Positions 8,799 through 17,623 of a stretch of 64,000 nt of DNA are shown in pieces; position 1 is the first letter of the stretch; each line of letters opens with the position of its first letter. Below the pieces are notes generated by a model, which did no database searches, had not been told where the DNA came from, and saw only the letters and a program-made list of their open reading frames with translations. Both the position numbers and the translations under genes were made by a program. The stretch comes from Legionella spiritensis (lineage in GTDB: Bacteria > Pseudomonadota > Gammaproteobacteria > Legionellales > Legionellaceae): positions 1,142,501 to 1,206,500 of the forward strand of contig NZ_LT906457.1 in the NCBI RefSeq assembly GCF_900186965.1, written 5' to 3'.

Positions 8799-9830
8799 AT
8801 GAGGAAGAAAGATGAAAAAAACACCCCGGGGTACAAGGTTCAGAGAATTGGGAGTGATGTCTCGACTCTTAGCAAATGGTATAGCAGTACTACCGGCTCT
8901 CTATCCCACTGTGCCAGTTGGATCTTTTCCCCTAAGGACAAAAAAATTTATAAAAATCCGGCCTATGAAAAAACAGACGAGAAACAGGAAGATGTCTTTG
9001 TTTATTGCACTCATGGTACGGCTGATCAGCCAACTGCTTTTCAAAAAATGGTCAATTATCTTATAGATGAGGGAAAGTTGCCGCAAAACATCCACTCCAT
9101 TCATCTCATGGATTTCAAGGGGCGCTACAAGGGTAAGGGTATAAAATGGTTTGCTGAACAATTGGTTGAGAAAATTCTGCAAAACAACCATAAACGGGTC
9201 ATATTGTTCGGGCATTCGCGTGGTGGTCTGGTCAATGCGTATATGGCGGAATTTCTCGCCGCCGAATACGGGATTACTGTCGAGGCGTTATTTCATTTCG
9301 GAGCACCGTTTGGCAGTTCCTATCTGGCGATATGGCCACTGACCCTCTTTTCCACGTCTGTTGAGCAAATGGCGCCTGAGAGTAAGTTTTTGGCAGATTT
9401 GAATAATGCCATGGAAAAATCCGTGTTAAAGCATTATTTTTATGTTGCGGGACAAGATATCATTGTCTGGAAAGAGGCAGCCGTTGCGAAACATTATGCT
9501 GTAAACAGGGAAAAAGCGGTGTCATTGAGTCAGGATTCTGAACTGCCTTGTGAAGATACCGAATCATCCAGAGAATGCTGTGTCATTATCATGGAAAAAC
9601 ACAGCCATATTTCCATGATGACATCATATGAAATCGTAGCGGATGTTCGTGAAAACATAAAAAGAAGTTTAACTGCTCCGGAGAAAGGAAATTCTGATAC
9701 GAGGGAACATGATAATCCTGCTTTGATGGAACAACCTCCGATTGAGGAAGTGACAATTACAATCCATGACAATGCGGTCATCATTGATGATTATCCGGGT
9801 TGCTCTTCCTCCCCCGGCAGCAGTTTATAG
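8799..9830 (+). CDS. Alpha/beta hydrolase with long C-terminal tail; effector candidate
   Basis: A 343-aa protein without a signal peptide. The core (residues about 68-230) is an alpha/beta hydrolase: VFVYCTHGTADQPTAF is the HG oxyanion strand, VILFGHSRGGLVNAYMAEF carries nucleophile Ser140, and FHFGAPFGSSYLA follows. KHSHISMM near residue 267 could supply the catalytic His. Lipases and PGAP1/esterase-like proteins have this pattern. The last 70 residues are acidic and low in hydrophobicity and end in a Ser-rich CSSSPGSSL. In a Legionella-type genome such a leaderless hydrolase with a soluble tail could be a Dot/Icm-translocated effector; this is inference only. A strong AAGGAGGGG precedes the ATG. 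It follows ugpB by 23 bases. Confidence 0.7.
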   Translation: MRKKDEKNTPGYKVQRIGSDVSTLSKWYSSTTGSLSHCASWIFSPKDKKIYKNPAYEKTDEKQEDVFVYCTHGTADQPTAFQKMVNYLIDEGKLPQNIHSIHLMDFKGRYKGKGIKWFAEQLVEKILQNNHKRVILFGHSRGGLVNAYMAEFLAAEYGITVEALFHFGAPFGSSYLAIWPLTLFSTSVEQMAPESKFLADLNNAMEKSVLKHYFYVAGQDIIVWKEAAVAKHYAVNREKAVSLSQDSELPCEDTESSRECCVIIMEKHSHISMMTSYEIVADVRENIKRSLTAPEKGNSDTREHDNPALMEQPPIEEVTITIHDNAVIIDDYPGCSSSPGSSL

Positions 9831-9911
9831 ACATGGTTTCAGGCTCTGTGAACATGACGTAATATTTTCTGTCCGACCATGTTATTTTCATAATTTGTGC
9901 TATGTTTAATT

Positions 9912-10031
9912 AAAGCTTGTTGACATGTCATTCCATGGCTGCAAAAGCGGCTAATTGGGTGTTATGTTACTTTTGAATTTGTTAGATAGACTGACTGTTT
10001 GCTTCACGTTATGACATGTTAACAAGCCCTT
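9912..10031. repeat. Inverted-repeat element, type C (about 120 bp)
   Basis: The left end AAAGCTTGTTGACATGTCAT (from 9912) pairs with the right end ATGACATGTTAACAAGCCCT (10011-10030). A related left end (GGCTTGTCGACCTGTCGTTCC followed by GAGGCTGCAAAAG) occurs at about 45186-45218. There is no coding capacity. It lies in the 260-base gap between the two hydrolase genes. Confidence 0.65.
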
Positions 10032-10090
10032 GTCCATTACCAGTTTTTCATGGCTTATGAATAACCAAACAAGTCATATAAGGAACGATC

Positions 10091-11050
10091 ATGACGCACC
10101 ATTTAAATACCGATTCCCAAGCTTTTTTAAAACGGCTTACTGAACGAGCCGCCACAGCCTTAAATGGCAATAATCTTTTGGAATTACCACCTGACAAGGC
10201 AAGGGACGCGTTTAATCTGCTAATTGCTCCGGTGCCTGGAAAATTAAAACCCGTTTCCGTTCATGTTGAGGATAGAAAAATTGAAACGGAAGGTACAACG
10301 ACAGGTGTGCGTTTGTATAAGCCGGCCCAAAATTCGAAAGATCTGCCTGTTCTGGTTTATTGCCACGGCGGGGGGTTTGTTTTCGGTGATCCGGATTTTC
10401 TGGATTATACGTGCCGTACGCTTTGTGAAGGCGCACATTGCATTGTTGCAACGGTTGATTATCGACGTGCCCCGGAGCACAAGTTTCCGGCTGCCCATGA
10501 CGATTGTTACCGTATTGTCCGCTATGCGCAAAAGCATGCGAAAGAATTGGGAGGAAATGGAAAAGTCGCTGTGGGAGGAGACAGTGCGGGCGGTAATATT
10601 GCAGCCAGTATCTGTCATCAGGCCAGGAGTAACAAGGATGTCTCCATCTCTTTTCAGCTTCTTTATTACCCATGGGTCGATTTAAACAACACCACGGTTT
10701 CGGATAAAACATTCGCAACCGGCTATTTTCTTGAAACCGAGACGTTGCATTGGATGAGGCGACAATACTTGTCCGGGCCTGACGATGAAAAAAGCCCCAT
10801 TGCCAATCCCCAGTTTCAAAAGGATTTCAGCAATCTTCCTCCGGCTCTGGTTATTGCGGCGGAGTGCGATCCCATTCATGATGATGCAAAAATGTATTAT
10901 CAAAAACTCATAGAGGGCGGCAATCGCGCCCAATTTATTGAGTTTGGCGGCATTTTGCATGATTTTTGCGCCTTGCCCTCTCATTATGATGCCGCACTGC
11001 TGGCTTTCAGTGCGTCGGTGCATGCCTTGAAAAAAGCGTTCAACGATTGA
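10091..11050 (+). CDS. Alpha/beta hydrolase, hormone-sensitive-lipase-type esterase
   Basis: A 319-aa carboxylesterase/lipase of the HSL (family IV) type, probably cytoplasmic since there is no signal peptide. The oxyanion motif HGGGF begins at His92. The nucleophile elbow GDSAGGN has Ser165. The catalytic Asp is Asp260 in AECDPIHDDA and the His is His290 in GILHDFCALP. VATVDYRRAPEHKFPAAHDDCY is the usual segment between oxyanion and nucleophile motifs. It acts on short-chain acyl esters in characterised relatives. AAGGAACGATC precedes the ATG. It is monocistronic. A 7-bp hairpin (GGTTGGG/CCCAACC at 11100-11120) follows it. Confidence 0.9.
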   Translation: MTHHLNTDSQAFLKRLTERAATALNGNNLLELPPDKARDAFNLLIAPVPGKLKPVSVHVEDRKIETEGTTTGVRLYKPAQNSKDLPVLVYCHGGGFVFGDPDFLDYTCRTLCEGAHCIVATVDYRRAPEHKFPAAHDDCYRIVRYAQKHAKELGGNGKVAVGGDSAGGNIAASICHQARSNKDVSISFQLLYYPWVDLNNTTVSDKTFATGYFLETETLHWMRRQYLSGPDDEKSPIANPQFQKDFSNLPPALVIAAECDPIHDDAKMYYQKLIEGGNRAQFIEFGGILHDFCALPSHYDAALLAFSASVHALKKAFND

Positions 11051-11099
11051 TGGGTTTTAACATTTTTAGCAGAAGATTAGTCTAAAAATTAGATAAATT

Positions 11100-11120
11100 G
11101 GTTGGGCCTTTGTCCCAACC
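11100..11120 (+). terminator. Short hairpin after the esterase gene, possible terminator
   Basis: Perfect 7-bp stem GGTTGGG (11100-11106) and CCCAACC (11114-11120) with a 7-base loop, 50 bases after the esterase stop. No T-run follows, so a role as an intrinsic terminator is doubtful. Confidence 0.3.
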
Positions 11121-11162
11121 ACCTCAGGAGATAAGACGGCTACAAAAAAGGTGTGTGGTTGT

Positions 11163-11326
11163 AGGCTCTGTAGCCCGCTATGAGGCGAAGCCGAAATGCG
11201 GGACAACGCTCACTTGGGCGCTCACCTGTCTCATGGGACGACATTGAATCATAAAACCCCCAATACGGCCGCAGGCCTCCTTACGGGCTACGGCTCTTTT
11301 GCAAAAAAAATTTGTGCACAGAACCT
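11163..11326. repeat. Inverted-repeat element, type A (GTAGCCCG core)
   Basis: The core runs from GTAGCCCGCTATGAGGCGAA at 11170 to CCTCCTTACGGGCTAC ending 11291. Inside are the shared sub-motifs AGCCGAAATGCGGGA and CAATACGGCCGCAGGCC. To the right is an outer arm TTTTGCAAAA...TTTGTGCACAGAACCT ending 11326, as in the complete copies at 34169-34387 and 38723-38942. The left outer arm is reduced to AGGCTCTG at 11163. It separates the convergent esterase and slt genes. Confidence 0.8.
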
Positions 11327-11331
11327 GATTC

Positions 11332-13122
11332 CTAAATATCAGATAATGGCTTCATAAAATCACTCAGATCGATCTTTTTCTGCAAGCGATATTGATAAAC
11401 GGCATAGAATGCAATCACGTTTTTCAGGTAATTTCTTGTTTCATGCCAGGGCAGGGTTTCTATCCATAGATCGATTTCTTTGGGAGGATGGTTCTTAAGC
11501 CAGTATGTTACTTGTCTTGGGCCGGCATTATAGGCGGCGGCCATCAGCACCGGATGATTTCCAAAGCGTCTGGCCAGAGAATTTAGATAGGCAACTCCGA
11601 GCGAGATGTTTTTTCGCGATGAAAAAAGTTCTGTTTTACTGGAATAGGGAACCTTGTTCGCTCGGGCTACCATGCGAGCCGTAGTTGGTAAGACCTGCAT
11701 GAGTCCGTGAGCGCCGGCAGAAGACACCACGTTTTCCCGAAAACCGCTTTCCTGCCGAATAATGGCGTAAATCAATTCCTTGGGAATGTGGTATTGGCTG
11801 GCATCGTGGCTGATAGCCTGGCTATAAGCCAGGGGGAATCTCAGTGAGAGTTGATTATGCAATTCATCGCTGTTGCCAAGGTAGACGGATTTTCCGGGCC
11901 AGCGTAAATCATTGGCTATCCAGTAGGCGAGGGCGCTTTTATCGGCTTTGGGCAATTCACTGACAAAATCATTGACAAGTCTTGATGCCTGCAAGGCCTG
12001 GCTGGAATTATAAAGCGCCTTGATGTTGTCGGTGACAGGTTGGTAGGGTTTTAATATACTCAAATCGTTGTGTGGTTTTTCGTTTTGAAAGCTTGGTTTT
12101 TTGTTAAGACGCAGACTGGCAAGGAAACCGTAGTAATTTCTTGTTTCGGCAAGCGAGGTATAAATTTTGCGAGCTTTTTCACGTTGTCCAAGCGCGTCCA
12201 GTGAGCGGGCTAACCAATACTGCCAACAGGGGTTGTCTTTATCCGGGTTATGCCGGATTAAACGCTCGACCCGATGCCATTGATGGCGTTTGAGGGCGAA
12301 ACGAATCTGCCAGTCCAGGAGAACATCGTTGTAATAAGCCGGTTTAACCTTTGCAAACCAGGCATAAGCGTCATTATGGTTTCTCATGGCTTTATAGAGT
12401 GCGACATGAGCCAGAAATGCCTGTTGCTGGGCTTCGGACAGTAATTTTCTGGTTTTAACGTGCCGCCAGTATTTGATGGCTTGATCCATATTGATGGAAA
12501 CAAGACGTTTTAAACCATAGAGATAGAAATCGTCATGTAATTCGCTGTCTTCGAGTTGAGTAATTCGGGTGGGAGACTGATAAATCCGGATTAATAACTG
12601 CTCGTCTTTTAGCCTGGGAGTTTTATATTTTTTTAATAAATAGCGTGCCAGCGGCAGATTTCGCTTGTCAAGTGCCAGTGCGATTCGTTGCGAGATAAGA
12701 TTCTCATCGAATCCTTCACTATGGATTAATAAATCAAATAATTGATCGCAGGCCGAAGGTCGGGAACTGCCATACAGCCATAAGGGAACGGCGGCAGCCA
12801 GAGCGGCGGTGGTTTTTCCCTGATAATAATCGGCAAGATGGGCGTAACATTGCAGATTGACGTCCTCGGATGGTTTGTAATATTTGCTGTATTGTGCCCA
12901 GTCTTTTTGGTTCGCCAGTTGATACAACCATTTTTCCCGTAATTTTTTCCCCAGAGGTTGATCATCACTGATGAATACCAGAAATTTATCATCGGGTTCT
13001 TCAGGAAGGCTCTGATTCCATTGCGAATAATCCATGAAGCGTTCCAGATAAGCCTGTCCTGAAGAGGCGTGGGCGAATATGGATAAACACAGGGTCAGGA
13101 ACAGAACTTGCAGTTTTTTCAT
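11332..13122 (-). CDS. slt: Soluble lytic murein transglycosylase
   Basis: Periplasmic enzyme that cleaves the MurNAc-GlcNAc bond of peptidoglycan with formation of 1,6-anhydro-MurNAc. The 596 aa compare with about 620 for mature Slt70. Signal peptide MKKLQVLFLTLCLSIFAHA is followed by a long all-helical, TPR-like U domain (residues about 25-420). The C-terminal SLT catalytic domain carries the Glu of RQESGF at residue 458, then SSAGAHGLMQVLPTTA and AAYNAGPRQVTYWL. All family motifs are intact. The start overlaps the rpe stop by four bases (ATGA type), so rpe and slt are likely cotranscribed. Confidence 0.92.
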   Translation of the reverse strand: MKKLQVLFLTLCLSIFAHASSGQAYLERFMDYSQWNQSLPEEPDDKFLVFISDDQPLGKKLREKWLYQLANQKDWAQYSKYYKPSEDVNLQCYAHLADYYQGKTTAALAAAVPLWLYGSSRPSACDQLFDLLIHSEGFDENLISQRIALALDKRNLPLARYLLKKYKTPRLKDEQLLIRIYQSPTRITQLEDSELHDDFYLYGLKRLVSINMDQAIKYWRHVKTRKLLSEAQQQAFLAHVALYKAMRNHNDAYAWFAKVKPAYYNDVLLDWQIRFALKRHQWHRVERLIRHNPDKDNPCWQYWLARSLDALGQREKARKIYTSLAETRNYYGFLASLRLNKKPSFQNEKPHNDLSILKPYQPVTDNIKALYNSSQALQASRLVNDFVSELPKADKSALAYWIANDLRWPGKSVYLGNSDELHNQLSLRFPLAYSQAISHDASQYHIPKELIYAIIRQESGFRENVVSSAGAHGLMQVLPTTARMVARANKVPYSSKTELFSSRKNISLGVAYLNSLARRFGNHPVLMAAAYNAGPRQVTYWLKNHPPKEIDLWIETLPWHETRNYLKNVIAFYAVYQYRLQKKIDLSDFMKPLSDI

Positions 13123-13787
13123 AATGGTACACGAACCGAATTTAAGTTTTTGCGCATTGTTTGAATCGTTGCCTGATAGTCGTTACCGGAAAATATAGCA
13201 GAGCCAGCCACAAACTGGGTAGCTCCGGCCCGGGCAAGATCAGCGATATTGTTTGTAGTGACACCGCCGTCGACGCAAATCGGTAAGTTCGGATATTGTT
13301 TTTGAATGCAGGTTATTTTATCAACGACTTCCGGAATCAGTTTCTGACCGCCAAATCCGGGATTGACAGTCATAATCAGGACAAAATCCAGACGATGCGC
13401 CACCCATTTCAGGCAATCGAAAGCATTGGACGGATTGAATACCAGTCCGGCCTGACAACCTTGTTGTTTTATGAGTTGCAGACTGCGATCGAGATGGATG
13501 GTCGCATCAGGGTGGATGCTGATGCGTTTCGCCCCGGCGTCGGCAAATTGCATGATTAACTCATCCACTGGTGTGACCATCAGATGCACATCAATGATGA
13601 GTTTAGGAAAACGTTTGGCGATGGCTCCACAGACCAGCGGCCCCAGAGTGAGGTTGGGAACGTAGTGATTGTCCATGACATCGAAATGAATCATGTCGGC
13701 GCCGGCGTCCATAACGGCACTTACTTCATCACCAAGACGGGTCATATCCGCGGAAAGCAGCGATGGTGCGATAAGGTAGGAGGTCAT
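13119..13787 (-). CDS. rpe: Ribulose-phosphate 3-epimerase
   Basis: Interconverts ribulose 5-phosphate and xylulose 5-phosphate in the pentose phosphate pathway, in the cytoplasm. The 222 aa match the family length. The start LIAPSLLSADMTRLGDEV, HFDVMDNHYVPNLTLGP (metal and active-site Asp/His), DVHLMV, SIHPDA, VLIMTVNPGFGGQKLIPEV, CVDGGVTTNN and AGATQFVAGSAIF are all family signatures. An upstream in-frame ATG at 13820 would add 11 residues. The ATG at 13787 is chosen because the protein then begins as family members do; neither start has a strong ribosome-binding site. Translation is coupled to slt. Confidence 0.95.
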   Translation of the reverse strand: MTSYLIAPSLLSADMTRLGDEVSAVMDAGADMIHFDVMDNHYVPNLTLGPLVCGAIAKRFPKLIIDVHLMVTPVDELIMQFADAGAKRISIHPDATIHLDRSLQLIKQQGCQAGLVFNPSNAFDCLKWVAHRLDFVLIMTVNPGFGGQKLIPEVVDKITCIQKQYPNLPICVDGGVTTNNIADLARAGATQFVAGSAIFSGNDYQATIQTMRKNLNSVRVPL

Positions 13788-13916
13788 AATAAGGCTCTGG
13801 GTTTCATTTATTATGATCATAGGTTAGCAAGGTGTTGTTAATCAACTTCTTTTCGGATCAGAGAGGCATTTAGCCATTTTCAGGTTGAAAATAAAATGAG
13901 GCAAGCCCCGTTTCCT

Positions 13917-14075
13917 GTAGCCCGTCATGAAGGCGAAGCCGAAATGCGGGATAGTGTTTGGCCGGGCCTTACCTGTTCTTGTGGTACAACATTGCAACAG
14001 GAAACCCGCAATACGGCCAGAGGCCTCCTTACGGGCTACGACTCCTATGCAAAACAGAATAAGGACACGCCCTAG
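13917..14075. repeat. Inverted-repeat element, type A, with an extra right end
   Basis: The core runs from GTAGCCCGTCATGAAGGCGA at 13917 to CCTCCTTACGGGCTAC ending 14039. Beyond the core comes CAGAATAAGGACACGCCCTAG ending 14075. The same string with few changes occurs at 1506-1526 downstream of another gene, so it is an end of a separate repeat. The terminal CTAG (14072-14075) contains the minus-strand TAG stop of the patatin-like gene. Confidence 0.75.
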
Positions 14076-15277
14076 TTACCGTGCAATTCCACCACATCAG
14101 GTGGAACTTTTTGCCATGGATATCCTTTTAAGGCTTTCGTATAGCCGATTTTATAAAGCTGATTCATTCTCTTAAGGTCAAATAACTCTTCGGAATTGGA
14201 ATCGAATTCATTAGGTACGTTGGCCAAATTAAAATCAGCACCGGTTAAAAGCGCACACAGGTATATGAAAATCACGTCCGCCGCGCCCTGTGACGCGGTA
14301 ACGCTTTCTATGGCGCGTTTGCCGATAGTCAGCAGTTTTGGTTTGATTATTTTGTAATGAAACTGATTCTGGTTGTTACGAATGACATAAATTTTAACGT
14401 CGGGTTTTTGTTTCAGTTTGAGATGTTTTTTTGCCGTTTTGATATCCGAGGCAAGTCGGCTAAGAAACAGGCCAAACGTCACTCCGCCATCCACATGCAT
14501 TTCGGTATAGGGTTTTCCCCTGGCTACCACCTCAAATTCGACAGGCGGCATAACAACCGGAATACTTGCGGAAGCTAAAAGAATTTTACGGAATAAATCG
14601 ACTCGCCCGGGATTTTTGCTTGCCGCAATTCGGGTCATATCCCAGACAATTAATTTCCGGGAGTAAAGATTGGAGGTTCCAACATAAAGCCGCCGTCCCT
14701 GATAATACCCTTTGGCGATATCATCAAGTAATGGTTCATCCACATGACGCGCAATAAGTTTTTGCAAGGGCTTTGTTCCTTTCAGGGAATCAGACCCGGT
14801 TATTAACGTCCAGAGTAGGGGTTTACTGCTTAGAACGTCTTTTGTTGTGATGGTTGTGTACACCTTCTTCAGTGTCGCATCGTATTTGGGGCCGGCGAAG
14901 GCTAAAGGCGCTATTAATGCTCCGGTACTGATTCCGGTTACGGTTGTGAAGGTCGGCCTGCCTCCTGATCGCGTCCACCCGTTTAGCAATCCGGCTCCGA
15001 AGGCTCCATAATCGGCGCCGCCGGAAATAACCAGTAATGTGAAAGATCCTTTGTGGTGGAACATGGTATCAGGATAAGTCCTGGCTAACTGTCTGACCCG
15101 CGCAAGCGATTGTTTTTTTATTAGCGGATTATCGCCATCTGTAAAATCGGTACGTATATTTTTAAATCCGGGAATTTCAGCATAGGGAACCGCCTGCTCG
15201 GGAAGAGGCGTACTTCCGTTGGTATTACAGCCGGTTTGCAACAAAAGCATGAAAACAACCATTAGTATCCGTCTCAT
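14072..15277 (-). CDS. Patatin-like phospholipase lipoprotein
   Basis: A 401-aa lipoprotein with a signal peptide ending in lipobox LQTGC, so Cys17 would be lipidated. The patatin domain begins near residue 78. LLVISGGADYGAFGAGLL holds the oxyanion loop (the G-G-G-x-R/K-G motif in relaxed form). TGISTGALIAPLAFAG has the nucleophile Ser117 in GxSxG. MHVDGGVTFG has the catalytic Asp of the DGG motif. Members hydrolyse phospholipid or lysophospholipid acyl esters. The lipid anchor suggests an envelope location. It is monocistronic between two intergenic regions. Its stop TAG is part of the CTAG end of the neighbouring repeat. Confidence 0.88.
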   Translation of the reverse strand: MRRILMVVFMLLLQTGCNTNGSTPLPEQAVPYAEIPGFKNIRTDFTDGDNPLIKKQSLARVRQLARTYPDTMFHHKGSFTLLVISGGADYGAFGAGLLNGWTRSGGRPTFTTVTGISTGALIAPLAFAGPKYDATLKKVYTTITTKDVLSSKPLLWTLITGSDSLKGTKPLQKLIARHVDEPLLDDIAKGYYQGRRLYVGTSNLYSRKLIVWDMTRIAASKNPGRVDLFRKILLASASIPVVMPPVEFEVVARGKPYTEMHVDGGVTFGLFLSRLASDIKTAKKHLKLKQKPDVKIYVIRNNQNQFHYKIIKPKLLTIGKRAIESVTASQGAADVIFIYLCALLTGADFNLANVPNEFDSNSEELFDLKRMNQLYKIGYTKALKGYPWQKVPPDVVELHGN

Positions 15278-15402
15278 GGTAGTTATAACGTTCCTTGTTA
15301 ACCAGGTTGAATTTTATTGTAAATCAATTTATTAACGCGCATAAGAGTCCCGTGCTGTTTTCATCGGGTTTTGGGTGGTGAATCAGGTCGGGTTATTGTT
15401 TT

Positions 15403-15957
15403 TTAGAATTGTTTGCCAATGGTTATGCCCAAAACCACCTCATCGGAGCCGTTTTTAATGAAATCATAATTGATATTGGGCGTTATCTCGATGTTGGAAG
15501 GAAGCAAAAAAATATAGTCTAATGAGACGCGCGCCAATATTTTATTGGTGTTACCTTCTTCAAATTTTACGCCTGGCCCTATCCCTACGGATATATTTTT
15601 AAAAATATTAAACGTCATGACTCCAATCGCCTCGACCTCATGATTGCCTTCTTTATTATTCGGGGCGCCTTCCAATGTGATGGAAAAACCGAAAGGCAAC
15701 ACCAGTATTCTGTGGTACTCGATTCCGTAGGTAAAAAATTTCCTGTCCTCAAACCGGGTAACCCCTAAAAATCCGCCGATAAGGTTCTTTTTTTCCTGCC
15801 GGACGTGTTCTTGCTGCGGGCTCAGGCTGCTGGCATAAAGAAACGGGCACGGCAAGATTGGCAGAAGGCCAATGAAAAAAAGACAAACGGCCTGTTGCAA
15901 TGCGGCTTTAAGAGATACAAATATCGTCCGGGGGGACGATTGGCAGTGACTGTCCAT
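15403..15957 (-). CDS. Exported beta-strand-rich protein, probably outer membrane
   Basis: A 184-aa protein with a hydrophobic N-terminal segment (residues about 23-43, ending PFLYASSLSPQ) that reads as a signal peptide. The mature part has alternating strands: NLIGGFLGVTRFEDRKFFTYGIEYHRI, FGFSITLEGAP, FKNISVGIGPGVKFE, ILARVSLDYIFLL and a terminal VVLGITIGKQF ending in Phe. A final aromatic residue and this periodicity are usual for small outer-membrane beta barrels. No family is recognised. A shorter N-terminus is possible, as the first 20 residues (MDSHCQSSPRTIFVSLKAAL) are unusually long for a signal. It lies 82 bases downstream of the next barrel gene. Confidence 0.55.
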   Translation of the reverse strand: MDSHCQSSPRTIFVSLKAALQQAVCLFFIGLLPILPCPFLYASSLSPQQEHVRQEKKNLIGGFLGVTRFEDRKFFTYGIEYHRILVLPFGFSITLEGAPNNKEGNHEVEAIGVMTFNIFKNISVGIGPGVKFEEGNTNKILARVSLDYIFLLPSNIEITPNINYDFIKNGSDEVVLGITIGKQF

Positions 15958-16039
15958 GCGCTTGTCTCGTTTATAAAACAGGTTTGCAGGTCGGGCACTG
16001 GCAGCCTTACCTGCACATCTTCGCTCCTGATAAAGCTGG

Positions 16040-16834
16040 TTAAGAAGCAGAATCCAGTGAACTGATAAAACTAATATTAAACGTCGGTACTTCCAGACTG
16101 GCTCCCAACGAGGAAATCATGTTGGTTTTCAGGTAACGGAAATCCACTCCAATCGAGGTAAAGTCATCCAGAAAATAGCTGGCTCCGATAATTCCCTGAA
16201 CGATTGGCGCACCGGAATTGTCCGTAAATTCAGCTACCGCGGATTTTTTGGCATAAACATTATTAACGTAAGTATTATACAATTTCATGTTACTGTTCAG
16301 TTTGGCGAAACCGATTCCCAGGCCGACATAGGGAACAAAATTGGCGTCGCTGCCTTCCTTGTACAATTCGTAATAAGCGTTGAACAGTCCCGCGATAAAA
16401 TAAGTGGAGCCTTTCATGCGAAACCCGTCGGGTGTGGTGTGATCCTTGAAGCTGTAGGAGTCGTAATTCACGCTGCTGAGTTGATTCATATTAAACATCA
16501 GTTCGCCTTCAAAACGGAATTTTTTCCAGCGATAACCCAGTTGGCCGCCTACATTCCCTCCGACGGAATAGGCGATTTCCCCGATATTATCGGTAACGGT
16601 GGCGGGTAGGGGGGAAACCAGAGGCGGAATCGGGTTGTACGTCGCGTTAGCATTGGCAAAACCCGAGTTGACAGCCTGTTGAACTGTTGTATAGGGAAAA
16701 GGGGAGTCCGTGTTGGACGTATAACTAAGACCACCGACCATGCCGACATACAGACCTGTAACAGGATTGGCCGCAAAGGCAGAACAACTGACGAGTAAAA
16801 GTCCTGCGATGCCAGATTGAGCAGAAAATTTCAT
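16040..16834 (-). CDS. Outer-membrane beta-barrel protein (OmpA/OmpW-like porin fold)
   Basis: A 264-aa protein with a signal peptide (MKFSAQSGIAGLLLVSCSAFAA, cleavage after AFA). The mature strands are GLYVGMVGGLSYTS, SVGGNVGGQLGYRWKKFRFEGELMF, FIAGLFNAYYEL, FVPYVGLGIGFAKL, VQGIIGASYFLDDFTSIGVDFRYL and a final FNISFISSLDS. This is the pattern of the outer-membrane beta-barrel superfamily common in Legionella. An in-frame GTG at 16843 would add MSY; the ATG at 16834 gives the proper signal peptide. Only 11 bases separate it from the upstream gene at 16846-17490, which encodes a similar barrel. The two form an operon and probably arose by duplication. Confidence 0.75.
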   Translation of the reverse strand: MKFSAQSGIAGLLLVSCSAFAANPVTGLYVGMVGGLSYTSNTDSPFPYTTVQQAVNSGFANANATYNPIPPLVSPLPATVTDNIGEIAYSVGGNVGGQLGYRWKKFRFEGELMFNMNQLSSVNYDSYSFKDHTTPDGFRMKGSTYFIAGLFNAYYELYKEGSDANFVPYVGLGIGFAKLNSNMKLYNTYVNNVYAKKSAVAEFTDNSGAPIVQGIIGASYFLDDFTSIGVDFRYLKTNMISSLGASLEVPTFNISFISSLDSAS

Positions 16835-16845
16835 GTACGACACCC

Positions 16846-17490
16846 TTATTTATAATTAGCCTTGTCAAAACGATAAATCACCCCTACGGAAGCCAGATCC
16901 GCCTGAAAGACCTTGTTTAAATCGCTTACACGGTCTGTTCCGATATGGCGATAAGCCAGATTAACGGCGTAATTTTCAGCAAAGTTATAGGTTATCCCCG
17001 CCGTGGCCTGGTACGCGAAAACGCTATTGGAAGCCTTGTAATATGTAGCGCCTACGGATGGCCCTGTGCTGCCGAACGAGGCGTCTATCCAGGCATACCC
17101 GAGGCCCGCGCCGAGAAACGGTGAAATGGCCGGGACAATATCCGGAAAATCGTAATAGACATTGGCCATGGCCAGCGCCGCCTGAGTCTGGCCGGTAATG
17201 CCGCTTTGCCTTATGAAATTGATGTCGAATTTGGTCAGATTACCTTGGAGGTACGTGAGTTCTCCCTCATAACGCAAAGGGGTGCTTTTGTAGCCTATAC
17301 GACCGCCGGCGTTATAGCTGCCTGAGGTATAAGACGCCTCGTTACGGAACAATCCGTTGCGGGTTTCGCTGATGTTATCGGACAAATAAGTATAACCGCC
17401 AAAGACACTACCATACCAACCATCAATCGGAGTAGCAGAAAAAGCAACACTGGAACTCAGCAATGTGGCTGAAATAAATGCAATTTTCAT
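16846..17490 (-). CDS. Outer-membrane beta-barrel protein
   Basis: A 214-aa protein with signal peptide MKIAFISATLLSSSVAFSA and a mature start TPIDGWYGSVFGGYTYLSD. This resembles NPVTGLYVGMVGGLSYTS of the next gene. Further strands are YNAGGRIGYKSTPLRYEGELTYL, ALAMANVYYDFP, PFLGAGLGYAWID, AYQATAGITYNFAENYAVNLAYRHI and a last ASVGVIYRF. It is therefore an eight-strand-type outer-membrane barrel. The function is unknown. AAGGTAT lies before the ATG. It is first of the two-gene operon with 16040-16834. Confidence 0.75.
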   Translation of the reverse strand: MKIAFISATLLSSSVAFSATPIDGWYGSVFGGYTYLSDNISETRNGLFRNEASYTSGSYNAGGRIGYKSTPLRYEGELTYLQGNLTKFDINFIRQSGITGQTQAALAMANVYYDFPDIVPAISPFLGAGLGYAWIDASFGSTGPSVGATYYKASNSVFAYQATAGITYNFAENYAVNLAYRHIGTDRVSDLNKVFQADLASVGVIYRFDKANYK

Positions 17491-17623
17491 GACATACCTT
17501 GTTATTATTATTTAAAGCAATTCCATGTTAGCGATTTGCTTCCATTTTGCAAGCAGCTTTTGTTCTTGTAATCGTCTGTTGTTGAGTTAAGATGGTAGAT
17601 GCCCCTAAAGAAAGGAGTCTGCA

